Source: Amycolatopsis sp. A133 (lineage in GTDB: Bacteria > Actinomycetota > Actinomycetes > Mycobacteriales > Pseudonocardiaceae). Taken from it: 64,000 bases of DNA. Numbering within the stretch: the stretch's first letter is position 1; each line of letters starts with the position of its first letter. The notes beneath the pieces were generated by a model. The model saw nothing but the letters and a program-made list of their open reading frames with translations. It searched no databases and was not told the DNA's origin. The stretch lies in NCBI RefSeq assembly GCF_031082405.1, contig NZ_JAVHJU010000007.1:248001-312000 (forward strand), written 5' to 3'. The translations under genes were made by a program, and so were the position numbers. Below are positions 32,487-40,028 of this stretch, piece by piece.

Positions 32487-33812
32487 TCAGCCCATGGGGA
32501 GGATGCCGGAGCGCGTGCCGTTGACGCCGTTCACCTCGGCGCCGTTCAGCTGGGCGGGGCCACCCTGGGCCGGGACGTCGGCCTCGCCGGTGTCGTTGTC
32601 GGAGCTGTAGTCGGGCATGTTCGGCCGGACGCCCGGGACGAACTTCGGCACCCGCAGCGTCACCTTCATGCCGGCACCGGGGGCGGTCTCGACCATCACC
32701 GCGTAGTCGCTGCCGAAGACCTGCTGCATGCGCTGGTTGATGTTGCCGAGCCCGACGTGCGCACCGGTCCGGTGCGCGCTCTTGAGGTCGTTGAGCCGCC
32801 GCGGGTCCATGCCGATGCCGTCGTCCTCGACGCTGATCAGCGCCTCGGTGCCGTAGTCCTGCGCGATCACCGTGACGCAGCCGCCGCTGGGCTTGCTGGC
32901 CAGCCCGTGCTTGACCGCGTTCTCCACCAGCGGCTGGATGATCAGGAACGGCACGACCACGCTGAGCACCTCGGGCGCGATCTTCATCCGCACCTCGAGC
33001 CGGCCGCCGAAGCGGGCGTTCTCGATCGTCAGGTAGCGGTCGATGTTGCGCAGCTCCTCGGCGAGCGAGGTGAACATGCCCGACGTCCGGAACGAGTACC
33101 GCGTGAAGTCGGCGAAGTCCTGAAGCAGCTCTCGCGCCTCTTCGGGGTCCGTGCGGATCAGCGCCGAGATCGTGTTCAGCGCGTTGTAGACGAAGTGCGG
33201 CGAGATCTGCGCCCGCAGCGCCTTGATCTCGGCCTGCTGCAGCTGGTGCTTGGACTCGTCGAGCCGCGCCAGCTCGAACTGGGTGCAGACGAACTGGGCG
33301 ACGGCGTCGGCCATCTGCACCAGCCGGCCGCGGGTGCGGCCGACGACGATCAGCGCCGCCTCGGTCTCGCCCTCCACCAGCAGCGGCACGATGACCGCGG
33401 TCTTCATCCGGCAGGTGCCGCGGTGGTTGCACGGCATCCGGTCGTGCGCCACGACCTCGCGCCGGTGCTTGCGGATCGCCGCCCCGATCGCCTCGACGAG
33501 GTCGACGTAGTGCTCGTTCGCTTCGCCGTCCCAGGACAGCAGCGTGCCCTCGCTGTCGGTGATGCCGACGGCGACGCAGTCGAGCATCTGCAGCAGCTGC
33601 GTGGTGATCTTGTCGGCGGCGTCCTCGTCCAGGCCGGCGCGGAGGTTCGGGGCGGCCTTCGACATCCGGTGCACCGCCTGCAGCATGGCGTCCTCCACCA
33701 CGCTGACCGGACGGCGCTGTTTGACGAGCAGCACGACCACCGCGGCGACGAGCAGCACCACAAGAGCCCACGGGACGATCTGCGCAAGCGGGAACCCGGA
33801 CACGGCGTCCAT
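32487..33812 (-). CDS. LytS-type sensor histidine kinase
   Basis: Kinase of about 441 residues. One N-terminal helix (about 10-31) is followed by a GAF-like sensor region (about 60-185) containing HDRMPCNHRGTCRMKTA with a Cys/His cluster near 124-139, then the His_kinase domain (ALRAQISPHFVYNALNTISA, phospho-His near 205) and an HATPase domain (NAVKHGL, DDGIGMD, GLGNINQR). Its partner is probably the LytTR regulator at 29069. The ATG at 33812 starts just before the helix; an upstream GTG would add 17 residues without a domain. Confidence 0.87.
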   Translation of the reverse strand: MDAVSGFPLAQIVPWALVVLLVAAVVVLLVKQRRPVSVVEDAMLQAVHRMSKAAPNLRAGLDEDAADKITTQLLQMLDCVAVGITDSEGTLLSWDGEANEHYVDLVEAIGAAIRKHRREVVAHDRMPCNHRGTCRMKTAVIVPLLVEGETEAALIVVGRTRGRLVQMADAVAQFVCTQFELARLDESKHQLQQAEIKALRAQISPHFVYNALNTISALIRTDPEEARELLQDFADFTRYSFRTSGMFTSLAEELRNIDRYLTIENARFGGRLEVRMKIAPEVLSVVVPFLIIQPLVENAVKHGLASKPSGGCVTVIAQDYGTEALISVEDDGIGMDPRRLNDLKSAHRTGAHVGLGNINQRMQQVFGSDYAVMVETAPGAGMKVTLRVPKFVPGVRPNMPDYSSDNDTGEADVPAQGGPAQLNGAEVNGVNGTRSGILPMG

Positions 33813-33911
33813 GCTCTGCGCTCGACCGACCGGGTGCAAGGCCTGATCCCACTTTCTGTCCAACTGCGATGACCGAGGGTTGATGAGACCCTACCGAGCG
33901 TCCCGAAGCCG

Positions 33912-34772
33912 CTACTTCAGCAGCCGGGACATCCGGCGGTCGGCGAGCGGCTTGCCGCCCGTCTGGCAGGTCGGGCAGTACTGGAACGACTTGTCGGCGA
34001 ACGATATTTCGCGGATCGTGTCGCCACAGACCGGACACGGCAGACCCGTCCGCGCGTGGACCCGCAAGCCCGACCGCTTCTCGCCCTTCAGCCGCGCCGC
34101 CTTCTGCCCGACCGACCGCTGGACGGCGTCGGCCTCGATCTCGTGGATCGCCTCGGCGAGGGTCTCCAGCGCGCCGTCGTCGAGCTTGCCGATCGTGGCG
34201 TACGGCGAGAGCTTCGCGCGGTGCATGATCTCGTCGGAGTAGGCGTTGCCGATCCCGGCGAGCAGCGACTGGTCGGTCAGCGCCCACTTCAGCCGCGTGT
34301 TCTTCCCGGCGAACAGCTCACGCAGCTGGACGGCGTCCACGGCGAGCGCGTCCGGCCCCAGCCGCGCCACGCTCGCGATCTCCTGCGGGTCCTTGACGAC
34401 CCACACCGCGAGGCCCTTCTTCGTGCCCGCTTCGGTGAGGTCGAAACCCGGCCCGGTGGCGGACTCGAGGTGCACCCGCAGCGAGATCGGGCCCTTCCCC
34501 GGCTTCAGCGGCGCCGCGGCGAGGCCGTCGGACCAGCGCAGCCAACCCGCGCGGGCCAGGTGGACGACCAGGTGCAGGTCGCCGGCCACGACGTCGAGGT
34601 GCTTGCCGTGCCGGGTCGCGCCGGTGATCTCGCGGCCGTGCAGATCGGTCCACGGCGGCGTCGCCGTCTTCAGCACGCTCAGCGATGCGACATCGATCCG
34701 GAAGATCGTCCGGCCGACGGCGTTCTCGCGCAGGTGGTGGGCCAGCGCTTCGACCTCGGGTAGCTCGGGCAT
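33912..34772 (-). CDS. Fpg/Nei family DNA glycosylase
   Basis: Base-excision repair enzyme of 286 residues that removes oxidised bases and nicks the abasic site. It begins MPELPEVEALAHHLREN with Pro2 as nucleophile and Glu3 as acid, contains the helix-two-turn-helix region LLAGIGNAYSDEIMHRAKLS near 168-187, and ends with a C4 zinc finger CPVCGDTIREIS and YCPTCQTGG (about 242-270). Fpg and Nei cannot be told apart with certainty; the pattern is that of actinobacterial Nei/Fpg paralogues. Confidence 0.92.
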   Translation of the reverse strand: MPELPEVEALAHHLRENAVGRTIFRIDVASLSVLKTATPPWTDLHGREITGATRHGKHLDVVAGDLHLVVHLARAGWLRWSDGLAAAPLKPGKGPISLRVHLESATGPGFDLTEAGTKKGLAVWVVKDPQEIASVARLGPDALAVDAVQLRELFAGKNTRLKWALTDQSLLAGIGNAYSDEIMHRAKLSPYATIGKLDDGALETLAEAIHEIEADAVQRSVGQKAARLKGEKRSGLRVHARTGLPCPVCGDTIREISFADKSFQYCPTCQTGGKPLADRRMSRLLK

Positions 34773-34784
34773 GGCACCAGTGTC

Positions 34785-35225
34785 CTACTCGACCGGGTGA
34801 AGCGGCCCGTCGAAGTCCGGCAGCGAGTGCCGCTGGATGGTCTTGGAGATCTTCTTGACCTCGCCCTGCACGGTGAACATGCCGCGGATCGTGCCGACCC
34901 AGCGCTCGGACGGCCGGTCGCCGGTCACGTCGCCTTCGGTCTCGGCGACCACGGTCCACGGACGGCGCAGGATCCACCGCAGCGGGAAGAACAGCACCAC
35001 GAGCAGCAGCGCCAGCAGCACCCACGCCGGAACGTTGACCTGGTCGGGCGTCCACACGATGAGGATCACGGCCAGCAGCGTGGTCACCACGATCATCGCG
35101 ATCCCGGGCCCGTAGCTGCCCGCGACGTCGTGCTCGAAGTCGTCGGCCGTCGCCGGTGCGCGCCATTCCATCTGGGCACGGACCACCCAGTCGCGGCCGT
35201 CTTCGCCGCGTACCAGCCGGTTCAT
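34785..35225 (-). CDS. Small unknown membrane protein
   Basis: A 146-residue protein with two hydrophobic segments (about 40-60 and 65-85) flanked by soluble ends, including VVRAQMEWRAPATADDFEHDV before the helices and ETEGDVTGDRPSERWVG after them. The type is widespread in actinobacteria but I cannot name a family. It ends 12 nt upstream of the glycosylase gene, so the two may be cotranscribed. Confidence 0.7.
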   Translation of the reverse strand: MNRLVRGEDGRDWVVRAQMEWRAPATADDFEHDVAGSYGPGIAMIVVTTLLAVILIVWTPDQVNVPAWVLLALLLVVLFFPLRWILRRPWTVVAETEGDVTGDRPSERWVGTIRGMFTVQGEVKKISKTIQRHSLPDFDGPLHPVE

Positions 35226-35338
35226 TCAGTTGCCTCCCAGGGCGCCCGCAGGGTGAGCAGTACAACGGTACCGTGCCCGGGCTCACCCGCGCGAGGGAGG
35301 AATCGGACATCTCACCCGCCGGAACCGATCACCGCTGA

Positions 35339-36907
35339 TCAAGAACCCGAAGGCGCGATGGGAGCCGCATCCGCCGGTTCGCCCGACCCGGTGACAGCGG
35401 ACGCGCTGCTCGGGCACGGCTTCTCCGAAGTAGGCGTCACCGTCGTCGGCGGCTCGGTGGCCGGCGTCTCCGCGGTCGGTGTTCCGGCCGTCGGCTTGCC
35501 GGTCGACGGTGTCCCGTCGTCCTTGGGCACCGGCTTGCCCGCCTGGTCCGCCGGCTCACCCGGCCGGCCGGTCGGCGACAGCTCGGGCGCCTCGGCGTCC
35601 TCCGGCACGGGCGCCTCGGAGGACTCGGTCGTCATCGTCAGGTCGGGCTTCGACGTGTCCAGCCGCGGCGACGTCGCCGGGTTGCCGGGTGCACCGAAGG
35701 TCGACGGGGCGAGGTCGTCGCGCGGCGCCGGCTGGTCGCCGCCCACGTTCCCGACCGGGACCTCCCCGGCGACGGGCAGCGCGGGCACCTCGTTCGCGGC
35801 GACCTGGCGAACCCCGCCGCGCGAGCGGGCCGGGACCGCGGCACCCGTGCCACGGCCGTTGAGCACCCCGATGCCGATCGGTGGCTCCGGCGGCGCCGGC
35901 TGGTGCGTCTCCGGCGGCGGCACCACCACGAGCTCGGGCGCACCCCCGGTCAAGCCGACGTCCTGCACCGGCCCGGACCCGAACAGCACCGGCCCGGCCG
36001 CGACGCCGACGGCGCCCACGGCAGCGGTCGACGCCAGCGCGAGCCCGATCTTGACCTTCGAACCGACCAGCACTCCCTTGATCGTCGCGCCGACCCCGGC
36101 CAGCACCCCGCTGCCGCCCAGCGACGCGGCGGCCGGCACCAGCAGCACCAGCACGCCCGCGTGCGCACGCAGCGACGAGCAGACGTCGCGCAGCTCGTCC
36201 TGGGTCGCCCGGCACGACGGGCAGCCGCGCAGGTGCGCCTTGATCCGCTCGGCCTCGGCACCGGTGACGCTGCCCGCGGTGAACCCGCCGAGCTTCTCCA
36301 CGACCGCCCGGCACGAATCCGGCCCGCGGTTCACCGAAAGGTGGGCCTGCAGGTACGCCGCACGCAGCCCCTGCCGAGCCCGGCGGGCCAGCGCCGCCGT
36401 CGCGTTCGCGCTCAACCCGAAGTGCGGCGCGACCATCGCGGGCTGCTCGCCCTCGACCTCGGTCTGCCACAGCACCGTCCGCCACCGCTCCGGCAGGCTG
36501 GTGAACGCGGTCGTGATCAACGTGTGCTCGGCCGTGCGGGCGTGCGTGTCCGCACCCGCCCCGGCCCGGAAGGTCAGTTCATCGTCCGAAACCGGGACGT
36601 CCCGGCGCGCACCGTGCCACTCCCAGGACACCCGGCGGGCGACGGTCAGCAGGTAGGCGCGGACGTAGTCCCGTGGGCCGGCGCCACGGCGGAGGGCCTG
36701 CAACACGCGGAAGAACGTCTCCGCGGTGATGTCCTCGGCCTCCGACCGGTCGGCGGCCAGGCTTTGCGCGAGCCGGCGGACCGCGGCGGCGTGCAGCTCG
36801 AACAGCTCCCCGAACGCGGCGTCCTCGCCGTCACGGAGCCGTTGCAGCAGTGCCTGTTCGTCGGATTCCGAGGCCGCTGGTGGCGGCACCGTGCCCAGCT
36901 CGGTCAT
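35339..36907 (-). CDS. ECF sigma factor fused to a zinc-binding and membrane region
   Basis: Protein of 522 residues that joins an ECF sigma factor (regions 2 and 4, about residues 15-180: ALLQRLRDGEDAAFGELFEL, YLLTVARRVSWEWHG, TSLPERWRTVLWQTEVEG) to a C-terminal half with an HLRGCPSC motif near 225 (the HxxxCxxC of zinc anti-sigma domains), hydrophobic stretches (about 240-300) and a long Pro/Glu/Thr-rich outer tail (about 330-522). ATG 36907 was chosen because GGAGG is 10 nt upstream. A sigma factor carrying its own inhibitory, membrane-tethering domain is inferred; release would need proteolysis or conformational change. Confidence 0.85.
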   Translation of the reverse strand: MTELGTVPPPAASESDEQALLQRLRDGEDAAFGELFELHAAAVRRLAQSLAADRSEAEDITAETFFRVLQALRRGAGPRDYVRAYLLTVARRVSWEWHGARRDVPVSDDELTFRAGAGADTHARTAEHTLITTAFTSLPERWRTVLWQTEVEGEQPAMVAPHFGLSANATAALARRARQGLRAAYLQAHLSVNRGPDSCRAVVEKLGGFTAGSVTGAEAERIKAHLRGCPSCRATQDELRDVCSSLRAHAGVLVLLVPAAASLGGSGVLAGVGATIKGVLVGSKVKIGLALASTAAVGAVGVAAGPVLFGSGPVQDVGLTGGAPELVVVPPPETHQPAPPEPPIGIGVLNGRGTGAAVPARSRGGVRQVAANEVPALPVAGEVPVGNVGGDQPAPRDDLAPSTFGAPGNPATSPRLDTSKPDLTMTTESSEAPVPEDAEAPELSPTGRPGEPADQAGKPVPKDDGTPSTGKPTAGTPTAETPATEPPTTVTPTSEKPCPSSASAVTGSGEPADAAPIAPSGS

Positions 36908-37095
36908 CCGGCCCGGCACCTCCTCCCCGAAGGTCTCCCCATTCGGTCGAATGGAGACACCATACGGAGGGAATCAGCCGTCGTCACCCCTTGTACGCCA
37001 GCTGTGACACCGAAGCACCGGTCAACGCACGGGGGGGACCCCGTCGCCGGACCCCTCAGGCGTGGGTATAGAGTTCTCCCCATCAGCAAGACAAC

Positions 37096-37168
37096 GCGGA
37101 TGTAGCGCAGCTGGTAGCGCATCACCTTGCCAAGGTGAGGGTCGCGGGTTCGAATCCCGTCATCCGCT
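37096..37168 (+). tRNA. tRNA-Gly (anticodon GCC)
   Basis: Cloverleaf of 73 nt: acceptor GCGGATG paired with CATCCGC, anticodon arm CACCTTGCCAAGGTG with anticodon GCC, and T arm CGGGTTCGAATCCCG. The 3' CCA is not encoded. A -10-like TATAGA lies about 24 bp upstream (37067-37072), and a strong terminator follows. Confidence 0.97.
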
Positions 37169-37172
37169 CGCG

Positions 37173-37219
37173 GGCGAGAGGGCTGTATCGGCGGAAAGCG
37201 CCGATGCGGCCCTCTCGCC
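37173..37219 (+). terminator. Terminator after tRNA-Gly
   Basis: GGCGAGAGGGC and GCCCTCTCGCC form an 11-bp perfect stem, with an inner ATCGGCG/CGCCGAT stem closing a short loop; ATTTC follows the hairpin. It begins 4 bases past the tRNA. Confidence 0.8.
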
Positions 37220-37318
37220 ATTTCACCCGGGGGCCGAGCCCCCCGGACCCCCCACGGTGCCTGTGTCGCAACCTGGGGAGGCTGCCGCCGTTCTGCTCCT
37301 GCGGGTTGGGTGTGGGGG

Positions 37319-37720
37319 TTAGAGCTCGTACGTGTCGAGGATCGTGGGGGCCACCGGCGTCAGGTGGGGGTCTTCTCGCTCTGTTACCTGGCCTCGGGCC
37401 ATTCGGTACACGCGGAAGTTGTTGTCGTTCTCCGTGTCCTGGTCGTCCCAGGTGTGGAGGAGACCGTAGGAACCCGGGGCCATTTCGCCCGCTCGGGTGA
37501 AGAGTTCCAGGAGGTCCGGGGCGAGACGGCCGCCGTGCTTGTCGAAGCCGCCGAAGTGGAGCATCGGCATGCCCGCGCTCCAGCGGAGGTCGACCAGGTC
37601 GAAGTCGCCCGCGTCGCGGATCGCGCGGTGCACGCGGTCGACCAGGCGCTCCAGGAGCGCCGCGTCGTCGTCGCCGCTCGCGGTCGCCTGGATGGTCACC
37701 CAGCCGTGATATTCGAACAC
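37319..37720 (-). CDS. Imm7-like immunity protein
   Basis: A 133-residue soluble protein whose N-terminus MFEYHGWVTIQATASGD and mid-segment WSAGMPMLHFGGFDKHGG fit the Imm7 family, predicted immunity proteins of polymorphic toxin systems. GTG start. No toxin gene with the expected C-terminal toxin domain is adjacent, so it may be an orphan that protects against toxins of other strains. The region between its stop and the tRNA terminator (37224-37318) holds a G/C hairpin (CCGGGGG/CCCCCGG) and no gene. Confidence 0.6.
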   Translation of the reverse strand: MFEYHGWVTIQATASGDDDAALLERLVDRVHRAIRDAGDFDLVDLRWSAGMPMLHFGGFDKHGGRLAPDLLELFTRAGEMAPGSYGLLHTWDDQDTENDNNFRVYRMARGQVTEREDPHLTPVAPTILDTYEL

Positions 37721-37753
37721 CCGCAGAACGGTAGCAAGAGATCAACCAGCCGT

Positions 37754-38356
37754 TCAGCGGGCCAGCTCGGATGGCTCTTCGGGGGTCCGGGTGGCGAAGC
37801 CCCCGGCCCGGGGCGAAGCCCCGGTTGTCACGGACGGCTTCCCGTCGCGGCGCAGGACGTTCGCCAGCACGCCCTCGCCCAGCCGCTCGAACGCCGGCAC
37901 CAGCTTCTCGCCGAACACGCACAGCGTCCGCTCCCACGGGTGCCCGAGCGTGCCGTAGGAGAAGTCCGGCGCCAGGAACAGGTGGTAGTCCGCGCGCGGG
38001 AACACCGGCACCGGCCAGCGGGCGCCGTCGGACATCAGGTGCGGGCGGATGCGGTAGGACTGGTGCTGCCAGTGCAGCGCCCACATCCACTCGTCCGGGC
38101 CGCAGACCTCGCGGAACGCGGCCAGCGCGATCGCCGCGACCTGGTGCTCCTCGACCGCGTAGGGGCCCAGCCGGAACTCGGCCGACGCGCGGTCGAGGTT
38201 CCCGGGCGAAAGGTCCCACGTCCGCGACGGCGCCGGCTCGCGGAAGCCCGGCCAGGCGTGGGCGTAGGTGCTCGGCCAGAACGCCAGCTTGTCGTACACC
38301 CAGTACCAGGCGGGCTCGTCGACGACACGGGAGACGGCTTCCCAGGCAGCATTCAC
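37754..38356 (-). CDS. DUF2716-like protein with a repeat-derived C-terminus
   Basis: Soluble protein of about 200 residues. AWYWVYDKLAFWPSTYAHAW, PSRTWDLSP and WALHWQHQSYRIRPHL resemble DUF2716, a family of unknown function; the assignment is moderate. The last 25 or so residues (GASPRAGGFATRTPEE and beyond) are encoded by a 54-bp element that is almost identical to the non-coding copy at 32426, so the tail is probably acquired. The start GTG at 38356 has GAGG 8 nt upstream; GTG at 38362 is possible. Confidence 0.6.
   Translation of the reverse strand: MNAAWEAVSRVVDEPAWYWVYDKLAFWPSTYAHAWPGFREPAPSRTWDLSPGNLDRASAEFRLGPYAVEEHQVAAIALAAFREVCGPDEWMWALHWQHQSYRIRPHLMSDGARWPVPVFPRADYHLFLAPDFSYGTLGHPWERTLCVFGEKLVPAFERLGEGVLANVLRRDGKPSVTTGASPRAGGFATRTPEEPSELAR
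37778..37831. repeat. 54-bp double-hairpin element, copy 2 (inside a coding 3' end)
   Basis: Differs from copy 1 (32426-32479) at a single base. It lies in frame inside the end of the DUF2716-like gene, encoding about 18 of its last 25 residues before the stop at 37754. Confidence 0.9.
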
Positions 38357-38490
38357 GGTCACGACCTCAAGTTTGGCCCGGCGCGGAAGAACAGGCGAAA
38401 GCTTCGTGTTCGGCTTCCGGTTTGTCCAGTCCCCGTCCGCCCGCCGCGAACTGCGTCACACCACCGGGTGGGGTCGGCCAGGCTGGCAGC

Positions 38491-39174
38491 ATGCGGGTCC
38501 TCTTCGTCCACGGCGCGTTCGTCCGCGACGGCGCCTGGTGGTGGCAGCCGACGGCCGACGCTCTCGCCCGGCACGGTCTGCGCAGTTCGGCCGCGGTGCT
38601 GCCGAGCTGCGAAAGCGAGCCGCGCGGCGACCTGTACGCCGACGCTGCGGCCGTCCGCGCCCTGCTCGACGCCTCCCCCGAGCCCGCGCTGCTCGTCGGG
38701 CACTCCTACGGCGGCGTGGTGATCACCGAAGCCGGCCACCACCCCGCGGTCAAGCGGCTCGTCTACGTGACGTCGTTCCTGCCCGACGTCGGCGAGGCGC
38801 TCGCGGACTTCGGCACCGGCGAGCCACCCGGGCAACCGCCGCCGTGGCACGTGAGCCACGGCGACGGCACGGCGGGCGTGCGGGAGGAGCTGGTGCGGCC
38901 GCTGTTCGCCCAGGACTTCGACGACGCCACCTACGCCGGGGCCGCCGGCCGCCTCACCACCCAGAACGAGGTGGTGTTCGGCCAGCCGGCGACCCGGGCA
39001 GCGTGGCGGGAGCTCCCCTCGACCTACGTCGTCTGCGGCGAAGACCGCGCGACCCCGCCCGAAACCCAGCGGGCCCAGGCGGCGCGCGCCACCGGCGTCG
39101 TCGAGCTGCCGGTGGCGCACCACCCCTTCGTCACCCGGCCGGACCTGCTGGCCGAGGTGCTGCTCGGCGCGTGA
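38491..39174 (+). CDS. Alpha/beta-fold hydrolase
   Basis: Small hydrolase of 227 residues starting MRVLFVHGAFVRDGAWWW. The nucleophile elbow is GHSYGG near 67-72, the catalytic His is probably in PVAHHPFVTRP near the C-terminus, and the acid may be in CGEDRATPP. Resembles alpha/beta hydrolases of the EstC or salicylate-esterase-like type; the substrate is unknown. It ends 6 bp before the convergent gene. Confidence 0.85.
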   Translation: MRVLFVHGAFVRDGAWWWQPTADALARHGLRSSAAVLPSCESEPRGDLYADAAAVRALLDASPEPALLVGHSYGGVVITEAGHHPAVKRLVYVTSFLPDVGEALADFGTGEPPGQPPPWHVSHGDGTAGVREELVRPLFAQDFDDATYAGAAGRLTTQNEVVFGQPATRAAWRELPSTYVVCGEDRATPPETQRAQAARATGVVELPVAHHPFVTRPDLLAEVLLGA

Positions 39175-39180
39175 GGCCGG

Positions 39181-39786
39181 TCAGGCCGCGTCCCACAGGG
39201 TGAGGAACGCCGAGGCCTCGCTGCGGGCCCAGGGCCGCAGCCGGGCCCGGTCACGGGCGGAGAGCTGGTACTCCTTCGCCCGGCGGACGTCGATCACCAG
39301 CGCCTCGCCGCCGGGCAGGATGTCGGGCATCGCCTGCTCCAGCACCCACAGCGCGAGCTGCGCCGAATCCTTCGCCAGCGGCTCCTCCTTGAAGTAGAGC
39401 CAGGTCGCGTACCGGCGGCCGTCGCTCTTGCGCAGCCCCATCTGCGGGCTGACGCCGATCTCGAGCTCGCCGATCCGGCACCGGCCGCGGCCGACGTCGA
39501 CCAGCCGCGGCGACTTCCGGCCGAGGTACCGCAGCCAGCCCTCGGCTATCGCCGCGTAGTGCGGTTTCGTCCGCTCGTCGGCGGCGTTGACGAGGGCGCG
39601 CAGCGCGACTTCGTCCTGGTTCGCCGCCCGCCCGGACCGCACCGCGTTGGCCGCCCGCCGGTAGTAGTTGAACGCCGCCCGCGCCGGGTCTTCGTACTGA
39701 CGGCGCTGCCGCCGGACGAACGACGACCGCGACGGCCCGGAACTGGCGCTGTAGCCCACGAATGTGGACAGGGTGATGTAGGCCAT
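39181..39786 (-). CDS. Unknown protein with a LexA-like box upstream
   Basis: Unrecognised soluble protein of 201 residues. It is basic and helix-rich in the first half (SRSSFVRRQRRQYEDPARAA, NYYRRAANAVRSGR), with a beta-rich middle (GRGRCRIGELEIGVSPQMGL, RRYATWLYFKEE) and EALVIDVRRAKEYQLSARDR. No signal peptide or membrane helix is seen. GGAAGGCAGGG lies before the ATG at 39786. The divergent promoter side holds a palindrome like the actinobacterial SOS box, which suggests DNA-damage induction. Confidence 0.65.
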   Translation of the reverse strand: MAYITLSTFVGYSASSGPSRSSFVRRQRRQYEDPARAAFNYYRRAANAVRSGRAANQDEVALRALVNAADERTKPHYAAIAEGWLRYLGRKSPRLVDVGRGRCRIGELEIGVSPQMGLRKSDGRRYATWLYFKEEPLAKDSAQLALWVLEQAMPDILPGGEALVIDVRRAKEYQLSARDRARLRPWARSEASAFLTLWDAA

Positions 39787-39853
39787 GGCCCTGCCTTCCT
39801 CCATCACGCCACCCGCGCTCGCGGGCGGCATCTCCCCTGGACAACGCCAATTT

Positions 39854-39869
39854 TAGAACATATGTACGA
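39854..39869. promoter_or_regulatory. LexA (SOS)-box-like palindrome
   Basis: TAGAAC-ATAT-GTACGA matches 10 of the 12 arm positions of the actinobacterial LexA consensus TCGAAC-N4-GTTCGA. It lies 67 bp upstream of the unknown gene that starts at 39786 and 160 bp upstream of the membrane protein at 40029. Local AT content is much higher than in the flanks, as expected of a promoter. Confidence 0.55.
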
Positions 39870-40028
39870 CAGTTTCCGGAGCCTGACGGGTGACCCGGGC
39901 GCACGGAGAACCGGGACTCCCGCAAACGCCGGACTTGCGCTACGTTGCCGATCAACCTCAAACCGCAATCTCGCAGGTCGGCCGTGCGTGCCAGACTGAT
40001 GCCCCGAACGGTGGATGGGGGTCCAAGG

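Noticed and set aside
32476..34287. Open frame of 603 codons across the kinase and glycosylase
   Set aside because: It is an out-of-frame run through two well-supported genes on the same strand.
37224..37318. Further gene between tRNA-Gly and the Imm7-like gene
   Set aside because: The stretch holds a G/C hairpin and no ribosome-binding site or coding pattern. It is probably terminator sequence.
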